Shown here: piece by piece, positions 35,121 to 48,225 of the stretch
Layout: each line of letters begins with the position of its first letter
Numbering within the stretch: the first letter of the stretch is position 1
Origin: Xiphias gladius
Taxonomy: Eukaryota; Chordata; Actinopteri; Istiophoriformes; Xiphiidae
DNA length: 64,000 nucleotides
Direction: 5' to 3'
Assembly (NCBI RefSeq): GCF_016859285.1
Contig: NC_053417.1
Location: 23,935,206 to 23,999,205, forward strand
The notes under the pieces: model-generated
The model's database searches: none
Told to the model about the DNA's origin: nothing
What the model saw: only the letters and a program-made list of their open reading frames with translations
Program-made: the position numbers and the translations under genes

Positions 35121-36413
35121 CCTTGATGTCCCGTAAGTAGCTCTACAGGAGGCCCTGAACACCCTTCTTCCAAAAGATATTTGCTTATTGGTTGTGTTTT
35201 GATGTTGGCGGGGAGAGCGCTGTCTGACACGCTGGTCCAAAATCTGCCATAGACGTTCAGTTGGGGTGAGAAGCCATAGCACATGCTTGGGATAGTTTTC
35301 ATTCCTTTCATGCCTTTATGTCTACTTATTTATTCAGTTTTCCAATTTGTAGATTAGAATTTGTGATTTTTCTAATTTTGGTGCCTTCCCCAGTGGCGAC
35401 ATAGCTGTTGAGAACAGTTTGATCTAGTCTGAGAGTCATATTTCTAAGTACAGGAATAAGTAGGAAGGGATATTTTGGTGATGCCTTTGCCACAGGAACA
35501 CATCCCTCAGTTTCTGACACTTTAGCAAAGGTTTTTCAAACTTTTTTCTCCTGAAGATAAATGTAAAATAGAAAAATCGTTTAAAGTGATGAGAAAGTGG
35601 TATAAATTCTGGCCATTTGAATCACTGAGTTTCCAATTACATTTTTTTTTTATTGATAGAAATGAAAATAATAAGTTGTTGTTATTATTATTATTTAATA
35701 AAACAACAAATAAACCCATCAACTATGTTTCTTTTTTAAAAACAGATGTGAGAAGATTGGGAGAAAGTCTGCAAGAAATGTCAGCGATACACCATTTCCC
35801 CCCTGCAATGCCACAGCACGGAGTACGTTGCAAAAAAACAGAATTTACAAACCAAGAAACTGATATCTCTGGAGAAGCTGCTTTACCCATGATGCAAACA
35901 TAACTAGGCCTCCCTGAGATGCTTTCCTTTTTTTTTTTTTTTTTTTTTTTTTTGATATGTGTGAGTATCTGTGATACACTTTTCTATCTCTCCCACATTC
36001 CTCCGCGAGGCTTAAGTCACCAATGTCCTTATCGGGTTCCACGTTCCAGTCTCAAATGAAGAGCAGATCAGACATCACATATAAAAGATGTCTCAAATTT
36101 AACATTCACAGCACGTAAATTATGACGTCCTCTCCAAAGCTGTTACTGTTTTTTGTTTTTTTGGTTTTTTTGTTTGTTTTTTTTGCCCTCATTGTTGAGT
36201 ATAACAGAGTTGCAATGTTTTTGATAGCTTTGCCAAGTTGTATGACCGTGTATTCACCGTCAGACACTCCAGTGCAGGAACAAGTGACATCTTATCCATT
36301 ATGTCTGGCAACTTCAGAGGTCTCAACTTTTGCTGATCTTTGCACCAACAGGAGATTGTATCACATACTGTCCATGCTCCATCTGGTGGTGCAACATAAG
36401 CATAATTCTCAGC
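35121..36413. other. Intergenic DNA, nr4a1 to tamalin interval, part 2
   Basis: No gene supported. A long poly(T) run lies at 35930-35953, and T/G-rich runs lie near 36150-36185. Confidence 0.55.
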
Positions 36414-36500
36414 ATACACTCAGCTGGCGGTCTATTAGGTACACGTAGCTAAAACTGATGCAGTCTGATACAGCAGTATGAGACTGTGGTGCTGCTGAAC
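36414..36500 (+). repeat. Fragment of a TTTATTAGGTACACC-ended element
   Basis: ACTCAGCTGGCGGTCTATTA, then GGTACACGTAGCTAAAACTG, then ATGCAGTCTGATACAGCAGT. Same block order as 18288-18400. Confidence 0.55.
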
Positions 36501-39500
36501 TGTATTGCATTATACAGAGAGGTGGCTGGTCTTGTCTGCGCACTTATTGCAGAAATATAAAACATTAGGAGATTTAAGGAGAAATCACACTCGGAATAAG
36601 TTGAAAAAAGCTATAGACCAGAGAAGTGGTATGATAGTTTAGGGCTAAATCATGTGATTAGATGCGAAGAGTGAGATAAGAGATACTGAGATATGAAGTT
36701 TTTTTCTTGGCCTTGAAAACAGCAGTTGACAAAATAATCTCACCACAATCTGACATGACAACTGGGCAAACTCAGGCGATACAATGGAAAGCTCCAGGCG
36801 AGCTACTAAATAGACCTCGCGGAGAAACCGTTTCGCCACTGCGTTTTCCAAGGTCCAGAATGAACTTTCAGTCTGTTATTTTAGTCCCTCAAAAACATTC
36901 AAATCAAAGCATTCTGCACTCGTCAGGAGTAAAAGTGAATGTGCGGCTTTTTTGTAAAAGGGGGGGGGGATCACGGGACAAAAATATTGGTGAATCACTA
37001 GTTTAATCTTTAAAAAATGCATTTTAATTTATAAGCTGATAATGTGAAAGGTGAAATCTTCAGATAAATGTAGTGGAGTGAAAAGTACAACCTTCCTCTC
37101 TGAAATACAGGAGTTGAGTACAAATATAAAGTAATATATAAAGGAAATACTCAAGTTCAGTACTAGTAACTCATAATTGTATTTAATAACAGCACTTGAG
37201 TAAATGACCTTATTTACTTCCTGCCACAGATCAAAAAACATAGGTTCTTGTCTATACAGCCGACAGGTTTGTACAACATACAAAAGCAAATTAGTCACAG
37301 AAATCCTGGCTTGTATAGACACATTATATATTTGTTTTTTTTCCTGATGAAGCTACTGCAAAAGTCACACCAATAAAGAGACAACTAAAACATTTCTCTG
37401 TCCGCAGTGTGAGATCTTTTTAGAAGATGATTTCAAACCACCCAAATGTTAATTAAAAAAAAAAAAAAAAAGCTGTTTTAAACTGTGCTGCTAACACTTT
37501 GTTTGCTGTTCTAGTCCTGTGAGCAGGATGTCTTTACGTTTTATTTGTGCAAGGCCTTAACTCAGCACTGCCCTGACCAGGCCTGAAGCTTCTCCTCTCA
37601 TTATATTTAAAGTTGCCTGGTTATTGACCTGGTAAAAGGAGTTGCTGAATTGCTCCTCTGCGGTTTCTCTCTGCAAACACAAAACCTCACAGATTGGCCA
37701 CAGGAGTCAGATCAGACACCACTTACACATCAGATATATTGAGATACCATTGATCAGATGATTAATTCTCATTAACTGCCACGCTCTTGTTAGACTTTGA
37801 GGGATTCAGCTGAAAGATCATGAGAATATGCTGAAGGTCATTTCCATGTTGAGGAGTAACTGGCACTAATGACGCTGGCCATGAGTTTCCTTTGACGGTT
37901 CACAAATTCTCCCTGTTAAAGGGTAATACTGATATTATTTTTCCTTGACTTTTAGTGTATTTTATTACTTTTTACTTCACCTTGTTGGTTTTAACATTGG
38001 TTGGAGCATTGTGGAGACAATACAAGGGGACAGATGATTAATACACCTATTTCATGTAGGACGTTTTGACATATCACAGTAGGAAAAGCAAAAAGGTGTA
38101 AATGAAAATAACGACGGCTGATTTACATTCAGCTACTTCAGTTTCAGGGTCCTGGTTTCGTGCATGCTGGCTCACTGTCACACTGTCCTGACTTGCTGGG
38201 ACACTTGAACACGACAGAGCCACCGTTGATGTTATTAGTGACACCTACATGTCTGCTGTGAAAAAGGCAGATATGCGGCTTGTATCCAACAAGACATTCA
38301 TGCAAAGCTGATCCTCCAAAGGAAATGGCGAAATGGTGTGATATTTTTCAGGAAAATTACCTGTTGGCAAAAAAAAAAAAAAAAAAGACTTCTTTTTGTG
38401 AGTCAAAGAAAAAACGTCACTGAGAGAAATTGGTAAAAGTTTATATGAATCAAGATGCCAAACAAGCAGCCTGTTTAAATGTGAAGATAACAGGACCAAT
38501 ACTGTACATACATATACATGTCTGAATACCTCATGGCAACTCTTTGTTCCGTGTTACTTTTATGCTACTACTACTTTTATGTTTCTTACATGTTACTATT
38601 ACTACACCTCTGGAGCCATTAGTCTTTTCTCTGGCTGTCCGGATGGTGAACTCTGACCTCTGTAAAACCTCAGTCCTCTGTGAATCCACTGCACCGCCCT
38701 GCCCATTTGCATATTTACAATATTACCAAACTGCATAGCTTGCCTTACAACTGTGACACAGTTATAGTAATTTTTAACATTTTTGTGTACTGGAAAAATT
38801 TCACAACTCAGCTGCACAATTACACACTTAATACCTAATACTTTTAATACTTATACTACATTTTTTTGGTATATTTTTTATTTTCATCCTTTATATCCTT
38901 TTTCATAATTCTTATTTTACTCATATTCTGTGCAAGTGCATATGTGATAAACAAAATATCTGAATCTTTGTTTCAAATTTGAAAATACCAGTGTTAAGAA
39001 GGAAAAAAAAAATCAATCAATCTCATGTGGTCCACTTTTCATGATTTACATCGTAAATGACTTTTATACCCTCAACCAGGTGCATACAACCTACTGTAAA
39101 ACTCACATATTTGGGAAGTGATTTACCACTGGAGGGCAGCATCCCAACATGACTGAGTAACCTCATCTCATTAAATTTAATTTTACTTGGCTGCAATTGT
39201 TATATCTCACATGGAAAATTGGTCACTGAGAGTTGAAAACTTTGTATTTCAAAGACTGACTGCCATTTTGGCTGATTAATCAACAGCTGTAGCACATCAA
39301 CGATATTAGCAATGTGTCAAGTAATAGTAATGCCGGCTTTAGTTTATTTTCACAGGTATGTATGAAGAAAGAAAAAACAATCACAAAATAGGTCTGAAAC
39401 ACACAACGTACAGGATAAAATAAAATAACCAATAATTATATATACCAAAAAAAAAAAAAAAGGAAAAGAACATGGGATACATGCATAGATTGTGTCAGTT

Positions 39501-40214
39501 GCTGCTAACACACATGGTACGCAGATACTAAAAAGAGATACAAGGAGAGAAGTGAGCCAAAGGTAATCTTACTCATCAAATAAGCTGTAAACCTCAATTT
39601 AAAGAAACTTTGGAAGGTGCAAAATGATTTGCACATCTTAAATGGTGACGTCTGAATTTGTCTGAAAAGATGTATTCAAATCTATTAAATGTCACGGAAA
39701 AACCTACCATGCAGATTTTGTGTGATATACTTGAGTCGATACTTGTGACTTACTCCACAAACTATAAACTCACCCTGGTCTGTTAGTGTTGAACAATAAC
39801 TTTCCGTCCAGATTACATTAAGTGAAAGTGACGCAAGAAAATGACGTCCCCTCTTCAAACGACGTTTCATCACAGCATATTTTTGAATAATGAGCTCTGT
39901 CCTCACGCTCGTCTCTGTCGTCCGGGAGGACAAAATCTTTTCTGTCGCCGGTTTGTAGGTCACAAGAATGTCTCCCTTTGAGACTTCCCACTCTCACATT
40001 CCTCCCTCATCCACTGCCCACATACACTGGGCCACACATGCTGGCCTGGTCCAGCACCGGATTCATTTTCAGGGACACATCTGTCCATGTCACCGGGGCA
40101 CAACCATCGACAGTCTATGGGCACAACACAGGTTTGTGAAAAAGTGTGAATTACTGAGTTACTGTTGATCACGCAATAAAAAAAAAATGGTAGAAGCAGC
40201 ATTCCTATCCTTTA
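36501..40214. other. Intergenic DNA, nr4a1 to tamalin interval, part 3
   Basis: No gene supported. A partial AAGTAC repeat lies at 37060-37225. Poly(A) runs lie near 37455, 38370 and 39450. Frames at 39685-40202 are short, lack splice context and resemble no family I know. Confidence 0.55.
37060..37225. repeat. AAGTAC-rich repeat, truncated
   Basis: Contains AATGTAGTGGAGTGAAAAGT, 'aaggaaatactcaag' and CACTTGAGTAAATGACCTTA, ending near TTTACTTCCTGCCACA. Confidence 0.7.
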
Positions 40215-40805
40215 CTTAAAGAAATAGTCCGACATTTTGGGAATTACACTCACCCACTTTCTGGCAGAGAGGTAGATGAGATCAGTCACGGTTACGGCTA
40301 GCAGCCAGTTAGCTTAGCTTAGCATAAAGACTAAAAAAAGCTAGCTTGATTCTGTCCAAAGGTAAGAGAATCCGACTACCAGCACCGCTAGATCTCAGTA
40401 ATTAACTCATTATATCGTGTTTGTTTATTCTGTACAAAAGCCAAAGTATAAAAACGACAAGGCACTGTTTTATGAGTTTTATGTCCGTCTCCACTCGTTG
40501 CATGACAACTGCTCACAGCAGAGAAATAGTCCAGCAGGTAGTCCCCCGTAAAACGGTGAATTGTCATTTTTACTCTCTGGTTTTTCTACAGATTGAATGA
40601 ATAGAGATATAATGCGTTAAGTCCTGAGCTTAAGAGGTGCTGGTAAGCGGGTTTTGTCACTGTTGAAACAGAGCCAGGCTAGCTGTTTCCCTGTGTTTAC
40701 AGTCTTTGTGCTAAGCTAGGCTGACTGGCTTGCCGATTAGAGCCTTATATTTAACAGGCGGTTGTGCGAGTGGCCAATCTTCTAGCTAACGCTCTGCCAG
40801 AAAGC
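40215..40805. repeat. Fold-back TTAAAGGAATAGTT element, both halves present
   Basis: The left half reads TTAAAGAAATAGTCCGACAT and 'ttagcttagcttagcataaagact'-type sequence, with CTGTCCAAAGGTAAGAG. The right half is its inverted complement in diverged form: 'gaaacagagccaggctagctg', 'tctttgtgctaagctaggctgac', 'aatcttctagctaacgctct'. The two halves could pair into a long hairpin. The next repeat (40815) abuts directly. Confidence 0.75.
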
Positions 40806-40814
40806 GGTACCAAT

Positions 40815-41560
40815 AAAAAGTAAAAAGTACCGATACAAAAATGTGAAAATACTAAAAGTCCTGCACTAAAAACGCCTATTTAGGTCAGGGTACAGGAGGA
40901 TTAACAGCAAAATGTACTTCAAGTAGCAAAAGTAAAAGTACTCATTCTGCAGAAAAATGGCGCCTGTAACTTATCTATTAGCCCATTGGAATATCATCAG
41001 ACTGTTACTGATGGCTCAGTTGTTAAGCAGCATTTTACTGTATGATCATGATGTAGCTAGTTTTAACTACTTTGAAGGCTATGCATTTCAGTAGTTTAGT
41101 CCAGTGGTTCTCAACCTAGGGGTCGGGCCCCTCCAAAGGGTCACAAGCTAAATCTGAGCGGATGTTTTTTTTTTCTTTCTCTCTAATCTTTTCTTTTTAA
41201 TGAAATATTGGATGGTTTTAACTCTTATGTCCTCAAACACTTGTTTAAATGAAACCATCAGAAATGTTTGAGAGGGGAAATGTTTCTTTGGCAGATGTTA
41301 CCTGTTAACAACTCATAGACATCTGAGATGTGACAAAGGGGCCATAACAAGACACGGAAATCCTTGGTGTAATGCGAAATCTTTATCTGAAAAGAAAGTG
41401 GTGGCTATGGCTGTCAAATACATGTAGTGGAGTAAAAAGTTGAATATTTCTTTATATAGTTAGCATAAAATAGAAATGTTCAAATGAAATATAAATACCT
41501 CAAAATTGTACTTAAGTACGGTACTCGAGAAAATGTACTTAGTTACTTTCTGCCACCGTG
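40815..41560. repeat. AAGTAC-rich MITE-like repeat
   Basis: Contains AGTAAAAAGTACCGATACAA, CAAAAGTAAAAGTACTCATT, the internal 'ggttctcaacctaggggtcg' block also found at about 9654, and ends with CTTAGTTACTTTCTGCCACC. Confidence 0.75.
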
Positions 41561-44500
41561 AGAGAACAATTAGAATACAACAACAAGGTCAAAGGGAGCA
41601 CCTCTGCTTTTATTTACACCTCGGTTTTGTGACTCTTTCCCTCTGGTTTTCAGGGGGTGTCGTCATGGTTGTGGTCAGCGCCGCCGTCTATGAGCACAGA
41701 CATGGCACGAGGTTAGGGAATGTTTTCCCAGGTCCCACAGGAAAAAAGTTAGGAAACATTACATGAGGCCCCAAGCACTCGGCGAACCCAGAAAGCCAGG
41801 AGTCAGCGCTGAACACCTCCAGGAACTCCCCATAACCAACATTTCCTCACAGGCCTGTGCTGCTGCCGTGATGGGTTGCGGGTGCTTTTGTTTTGATTCC
41901 TCTCCAGGCCCGGGACAGTCGCCATCAGTGACTCACACATATTGGCTCTTGGCTGACTTCGGCCCTTTTTTCTTCTCAAACTTTTTTTTTTTTTTCTCTC
42001 TTCAATGAATTTCCTCTTGTTTTTCCAGATACAGTCCGTGGATGAAATAGCGGTGTTATTGTCTCAAAGTTTCCTGGACCTGTTCAAGGTCAGAAGCCAG
42101 TTGTTTAAGAGTAAGCAGGGGGACTTTATAAAGAGTTTGTGTGCGCACTGATACACGAGAAATCCCCAAACAATACAAAGCTGCGGTTGTCAGTATTAGA
42201 CAGGGACTGAAGAAACTTGTAGATGTTGGAAGGGGAAATGTCAGCCTCTACTACCACAGCTGCCATTCAGCTGGAAATGGATAATAGCTCTGCCACAATG
42301 TGCTTATGTTTGCTCTCTTTTCTAATCACAGTGAATTCCCCGGTTTCTTCAGCATGTAGAGTAGAGTTACTGTCTGTTTTTTGGAGCTAAGTTCAGCCCA
42401 AGAAGTTCCTCTTATACTAAACCGAAGAGACTAAAAGATGAAACGGAGAGTTGTGTGAAAATTACAATTCTTTAGGTGCTGAAGATTAAACACAAAAGAA
42501 ATTTTTTTTTTTTGACTCTAACACTGGAATGAACTTTAGTTAGAAAAACAAAGAAACGTCCTGTCAGATGCGTTCTAGTAATCATGGACTCTAAAACCAA
42601 ATGGAAAAATAAGAAGAAGAAGAAGAAGAAGTGTCAGTCAAGAAACCACAAAGTGACTAGACAGACATGTCAACTTCCTCCTTTCCCAGTACTTAAAAAA
42701 AATATACGTTGATCACTTACAGTGTATTTAGCATAATGATATCACAGCTTACAGAGTGTCTCCTTTCATAGTCGTCATTCATTTGTCACCGTCCCCCTCA
42801 AAAAAAAAAAAAAAAGATTTCAGTATGAAGCGTGTGTGGGACATCATCGCAGCAGATGACTCAGTTCTGCCTTCTCAGATTTTGAGATTGAAAGAGTTTG
42901 AGGTGGTGTGTGTGTGGGCAAACGTGACAATATTCAGAACAGCGTCAGTTAAAAGCACCTGTCTGTGTGCTATAGAACCACACACTACAGGGTATACATA
43001 GGATATATTACTGAGTTTTATGGATAGTCAAAGCCAGGGCTGGATTACCAGGCGGGCAAAGGGGGTAACTCGCCAAGGGACGCAGACCCCCCAGGCTTAC
43101 TTCGTATCATTTGGGTCTACAGAATCTGATTAAACGCAGATTTGTTAGACATTTGCACCACTTGTAGGACAGCATAAACTATGACTTGTCCTCTCATCTT
43201 CCTTGTTTCCTTTTATATTGTCTAGTGTATATTTAGGTTATATTTTGCTCATTTATTGTAAAGTTGTGTTTTATCAAATTGCTCACATTTTTTTTTCCCT
43301 GGGTCAAGTAATTAACACAGAAAACCTCAGGCAAGGTAGAATTATTCCATCATAGAAGATCTGTAAATCTGCAACCAACAGGTATTTACAGTATCAATAC
43401 ATCCCACGATTCTTTTCCTTAAGAACTGATTGTTCAGTGCATAAAATGTCAAAATAACAACAAAACACGCAAGTGATTATTCCCTGGAGAAGTTAACATC
43501 TTCAAATAGCTTTTGTTGCCTGAGCAACAGTCAAAAACCGAAAAATGTCGAGTTTACTACCATAGAAAACTGGGAAACTAGCAAATATTCACACCTGAGA
43601 CGCCGAAGAACCACTGAATTTTTGGCATTTATTCTTAAAAAATTACCTAATCATAAAAATTGTTGCCAATTAATTTGCTGTCAGTCAACTAATCGATTAA
43701 TCAGCTAATCGTTTCAGCCTCAGACTACTGGTTGGCCCCTGGGTGTCATGAATCTGCCATGTAGGCATTTTTGTCCCGGGGGCCTACTACTGGGTTACTC
43801 CAGCCTTGCTCAAAGCCAATTCAGACCACACCCCATATCAGATTGACGTCGTTTTTTTACATTGAAGAGGGGCTGTTTGTGACTTTTCTGAAGGTTATCA
43901 TCAAACAAGAGCACGATGTCATCTTCCAAAGAAAAGACAATTGCAGCTAATTGCAATCATAATGTTTTCTGGGAACACAGTACAGTATCTCTGCGCTCCA
44001 TCCTCTCAGTTTTCCGGGAGCCGGCTCTTGAGAAAAAAAAACAAAAAAAACCCCGGTGAGTCAACATCCTCTCTCCTCGTGGACAAAAACTGCAGCTTGC
44101 AGCATTCCTGAGGCCCAGATGCTCCTGCTCCACAGCCTAAACTTTCAGGAGGCCATGCGGATTTCATTTGCTCCGACACGGTGCGAGACGAGGGCAATGT
44201 GCCGTACTCTCGCCCGTCTGTACTGACAGTTCAGTCAGTGCGAACGCGGTCATTTTATTTGTTCGGCATCCCCCTGGAAAGAAAATATGACGTCCAGAAC
44301 AGGCTGATCCCCACCACTTCCTGTCTCTGGAGACAGGAAGGAGTTACTGTCGCCAGTCTCTTTCGTTAAACCCAAGAGTGGATGTCTACAGGCCTGCACC
44401 ATCCAGACACTACACAAAATATAGTTCGGGGGCTTTTTCTTTTAGTGGTGAAATCGATGGCTTCGGCAAATAATCTAACTGAAGTATTTAACTGTTACAA

Positions 44501-47500
44501 TTTCTTGGAAAAGTTTTTCAAACAGGGGACACGGTGTGTTATAAAGATATAACCCCATGACACTTCCTGCTATTGTATTTGAGGACTTTCTCTGTCTTTG
44601 TGTGCACACTCACAGCTGTCAGAGGTTTTATATAATAGAGGTTCAGTGCTTAACGCTTGGATGCATTGTTGGGTCAATTATACATTAATAATTCACATAT
44701 ATTTCATATTCCAACTTTTCTTCAGAAAAAGGTTTTGTGATTCCCCCCTTTTTTTAACATCTTGTACTTTAAAATATTGAACTTTTTGCAGGCTTTTATT
44801 ACTGTAAGATACTTATATGTAATGTTATGGGGAAGTCCCCTCAGAAGTGAAGATTGTTCTGCTTCTAAGCAGCATAAAGTGGAGAAACAGACATTTGTAA
44901 GTTTGTTAATTTGACGATGACAAAGACAAATATACATTACAGACTTTAAGTAATTCTGCTGTGTAATTTAAATAACAATTTTGATTTAGTCTTACTAATT
45001 AAAATAAATGATTCTAATCTATGCTGTCCAAAAATGAACCAACAAACAAATCTTTTCTACTGATATTTTTGCGAGCTCGATGCGAATCTAGTTTACACTG
45101 GTCCCTGCTGCCTCCAGGAAATGGCCATAAACCCGCGCTCCCGGACAGACACTGACAAAAGTTTTTGCCTTCTTCCACCTACTGGCCTGTTACATGTTAC
45201 CGAACAAACTGTCCGCCATTTCAGTGAAAGCTTTACAGCATTCAATAGTGTTGCAAAGCCACCAGAGTGCCGTGCGACAAATTTGAGCTAGTCTGGTGGG
45301 GGGGTCGAATGAATCGTGTTTTCAGTCAGTCACCTATTGGATACTCGACTCAACTCGACTCGGCCGCCGCCGCTGGACTCTGGTTAAGTTACACAACTTT
45401 TAGTGGCTGTTAGTGTTAAAATTTGTTTTGCATTCTGATTATCATCTCCAGGTTATTACTTACATCTGCTACTGTCATGACTCAGCATACACACAAGCTG
45501 CTGGAGTTTTGTTTATTCACTGTAAAAAAAAAAATACACACGTAGCATCAACACAACTATCACAGTGAGTTAAGTAAAAACACGTCTTGATTTCATAAGT
45601 CAGGAGCTTTATGTAGCCTGCGGCTTAATATTTCGGAGGGTTTTACTTCCACTCGATACCAGCAATATCGTTAGTGTGTCCTGCACTCTTGTGGCCTGAA
45701 AGGTGCACGATGTGCAATATCCAAAGACTCGAAAACACCCGATAGAGTCCGCACACGGTTTGGGCCGAGGGGAAAAATCACTCAAACATCCCGGCATTAA
45801 TTCCAGTACGGGCCACTTTTGACCCATCTGGAAGACTGTAGGTCTTGAAAAAATCACCTGTATGCATTTCCCACGGAAATGAACGGGAACCTTTAATGCT
45901 TATCAGTTATTTCTGTCAGGTGTATACGGTGTTTACTGTGGACCCAATCGGAACTTCTAACTCGCTTAAGCTTTACCACTCAGCTGCATCAATTTGAGTT
46001 GTAGGAGTTGTATATAATTGTTTAGATCAGAAACACTTTGATTAGAATTATATGAAATAGTGTCTGTTGATCGAGTAAGAATTCTTTTTAACCATTCACC
46101 ATTAGCTACCTAACATTACTGTAGTTGTGGATGTAACCGCTTAACCGAGTGGCGTAGTGGCTGTTGGAGCTGTTTATACTCCTACTCCTAATTATTTAGA
46201 GCAAAACATTTAAGATTCATTAACAAAAACAATTTTCTCCAATACTGCCAATTATTAGCCCACTTGTAGAAGAGTGTAGGTTCCAGTAACCTAATGATTA
46301 TTTTCAACAGCAACTGGGTGGAAATCTGAATGCTGACTGATAACAGTTTGACAAAATAGTTTTCCTAACATTTTCAGGCATGTTTTTTTTTTTTTTTAAA
46401 TATATCTCCTGCGTTCTTGTGTTTGTACGTAGGGTTGTGAGACAGGGTGGAAGAACATCGAACATGTGGTTCCTTATCTGACTTTGTGTGTTCAGGCATC
46501 ATAAAGCCATCATGAAAAAGAGGAACACGTTTAACAACTGAACGTTCAGTCTAAGGCCCGTCTGTGCGCACACAAGGTACTACATGTGCCACATCCTGAG
46601 GAAAATCATCTCACATAACCCGAATCAAGAAAATAACCTGCAAATGATTAGGTTTAATGCAGATCTCAGCCTCCAGATGTCCAGCTTTATTCCAGAACTG
46701 CAGCAGTGCTGCCGCTTTTGCCAGCGGGACAGAAAAAAACACAACACACAGTCACATGTGCGTTGTATTATCACTACGCCTATGATGCACCGCTTGAGGA
46801 TGTTTTTACTACCAACCAATATGTGGGGGGAAAAAAAAAAAACTTAAATAAAACAAATGAATCATTCATTTACCCCCTAAATTTATTCTGATATTAGCCA
46901 CATGCAGCTGTTGTGTTTCCTGTCTTGGTCATGTCTGACTGACACATGATCAGCAAATAGAATAAAAGCATATTCAGTAACACAGACTTTCACACCTGTC
47001 ACCCTTTTTAAAGAGGAAATAAGTATGTAGCGTAGCCTAGTGTGTGTGTGTGGGTGATGGGTGAAGTAACTTAAGGTCTTTGTAACTGGAGATACACATG
47101 AAGAGAAGATAAATAGGAAGTGTTGCTGCGGTAGCTGAACACAGTACTTGTTTTTTGTTTTGTTTTTTTCCCCTGTAGACAGTTTGTTATCTTTGCAAAC
47201 AGCTTCATCTTCATTTTTCTGCTCCGCTACAGTAAAACATTACACGGAAAAACATCTACCAAGAACTTACAAAACCGTGATGTGCATCAAGCCACTGGGC
47301 TTTACAACATCTTTGTTGACCCTGAGATTTAGGACTGAGTAGTAAAAGATCCCGTATTGACCGTCTTGGACCCTAAATATTTTAAAAACAGCTCTGCTTT
47401 ATAATGAAAGAGCTATTCAATAAACCCAATTTTAAATGCTTTTCCGGCGTATCCTTTAAAGGGGCACCATTCAGAATGGCACTTTCATTAGGTCAAGAGA

Positions 47501-48073
47501 CATTAGAAAAAAAAGAAAAAAAAATAATAGTCAAAATTGAAGCAGCAGAGGTTGAGATATCCTGACTTCTAGTCGCTGACATGGGTCAAGCTCCAAAAAC
47601 ACTGAGTCCTACAATTCCCAATCATGCAGCTCATTATCCAGTATCTTTCAGAGTTTTGTTCCAGAAGTAAGAAAAGCTCATTCCAAATCCTATTGACATT
47701 TGTAAATACTCTGATAACTAAAAAGCCAGCCTCGGGACAGAGCCTTTCACAACAGTTTGCCGTGTAAACACCGTTATACACGGCGTTTACATAAGGATGG
47801 TAGTTTTTTGAAAAGGAATTTAATATCATTGATTATTCACTATTTGTGTTTTTTTTTTTTAGCTGCCCTTAATGAACACTATTTCCCACGAGCTCTGAAT
47901 GTTTGTGAGCTAAATGTTACAGCTCAAAAGAAGTGGTGGGCCCAGTGGTGAGTCCAGTGGTGAGCGAGTCGAGGGGTAGCAGTTAGTTCAGAAATGTCTG
48001 TAATAACAGCAGGACAGAGGGGACTGAACACTATAAAAGTTTTTAGAAAGCAGAACACTCCAGTTTCCTTAAG
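41561..48073. other. Intergenic DNA, nr4a1 to tamalin interval, part 4
   Basis: About 6.5 kb with no gene I can support. Items seen: a (GAA)n tract at 42611-42631, an ATTAATCGATTAA-family repeat at 43365-43725, a C/G-rich stretch near 45295-45375 with 'ggccgccgccgctgg', and poly(A/T) runs near 42490, 42800, 46385 and 46830. Open frames are all under 90 codons with no recognisable motifs. Confidence 0.55.
43365..43725 (+). repeat. ATTAATCGATTAA-family repeat
   Basis: Begins CTGCAACCAACAGGTATTTA and ends AATCGATTAATCAGCTAATC then GTTTCAGCCTC; it carries 'aaaaatgtcgagtttactac'. Confidence 0.7.
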
Positions 48074-48225
48074 TCATTTCGCGTGTTATCACACGCATTT
48101 TTTTGCTTTTCCCACATAATTTCATGCAACGTCATTTCTCCACGGATTAACCCGTAACCCTAACCAAAACGGTGTTACATGACAGGCGTAAAGTTTAAAA
48201 TTCGTAGAAATGACACGCGAAATGA
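48074..48225. repeat. Short inverted-repeat (MITE-like) element
   Basis: Left end TCATTTCGCGTGTTA at 48074-48088 and right end TGACACGCGAAATGA at 48211-48225; these are inverted complements except for one base. Total length is 152 bp. The interior includes ATTAACCCGTAACCCTAACC. I cannot name the family. Confidence 0.65.
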
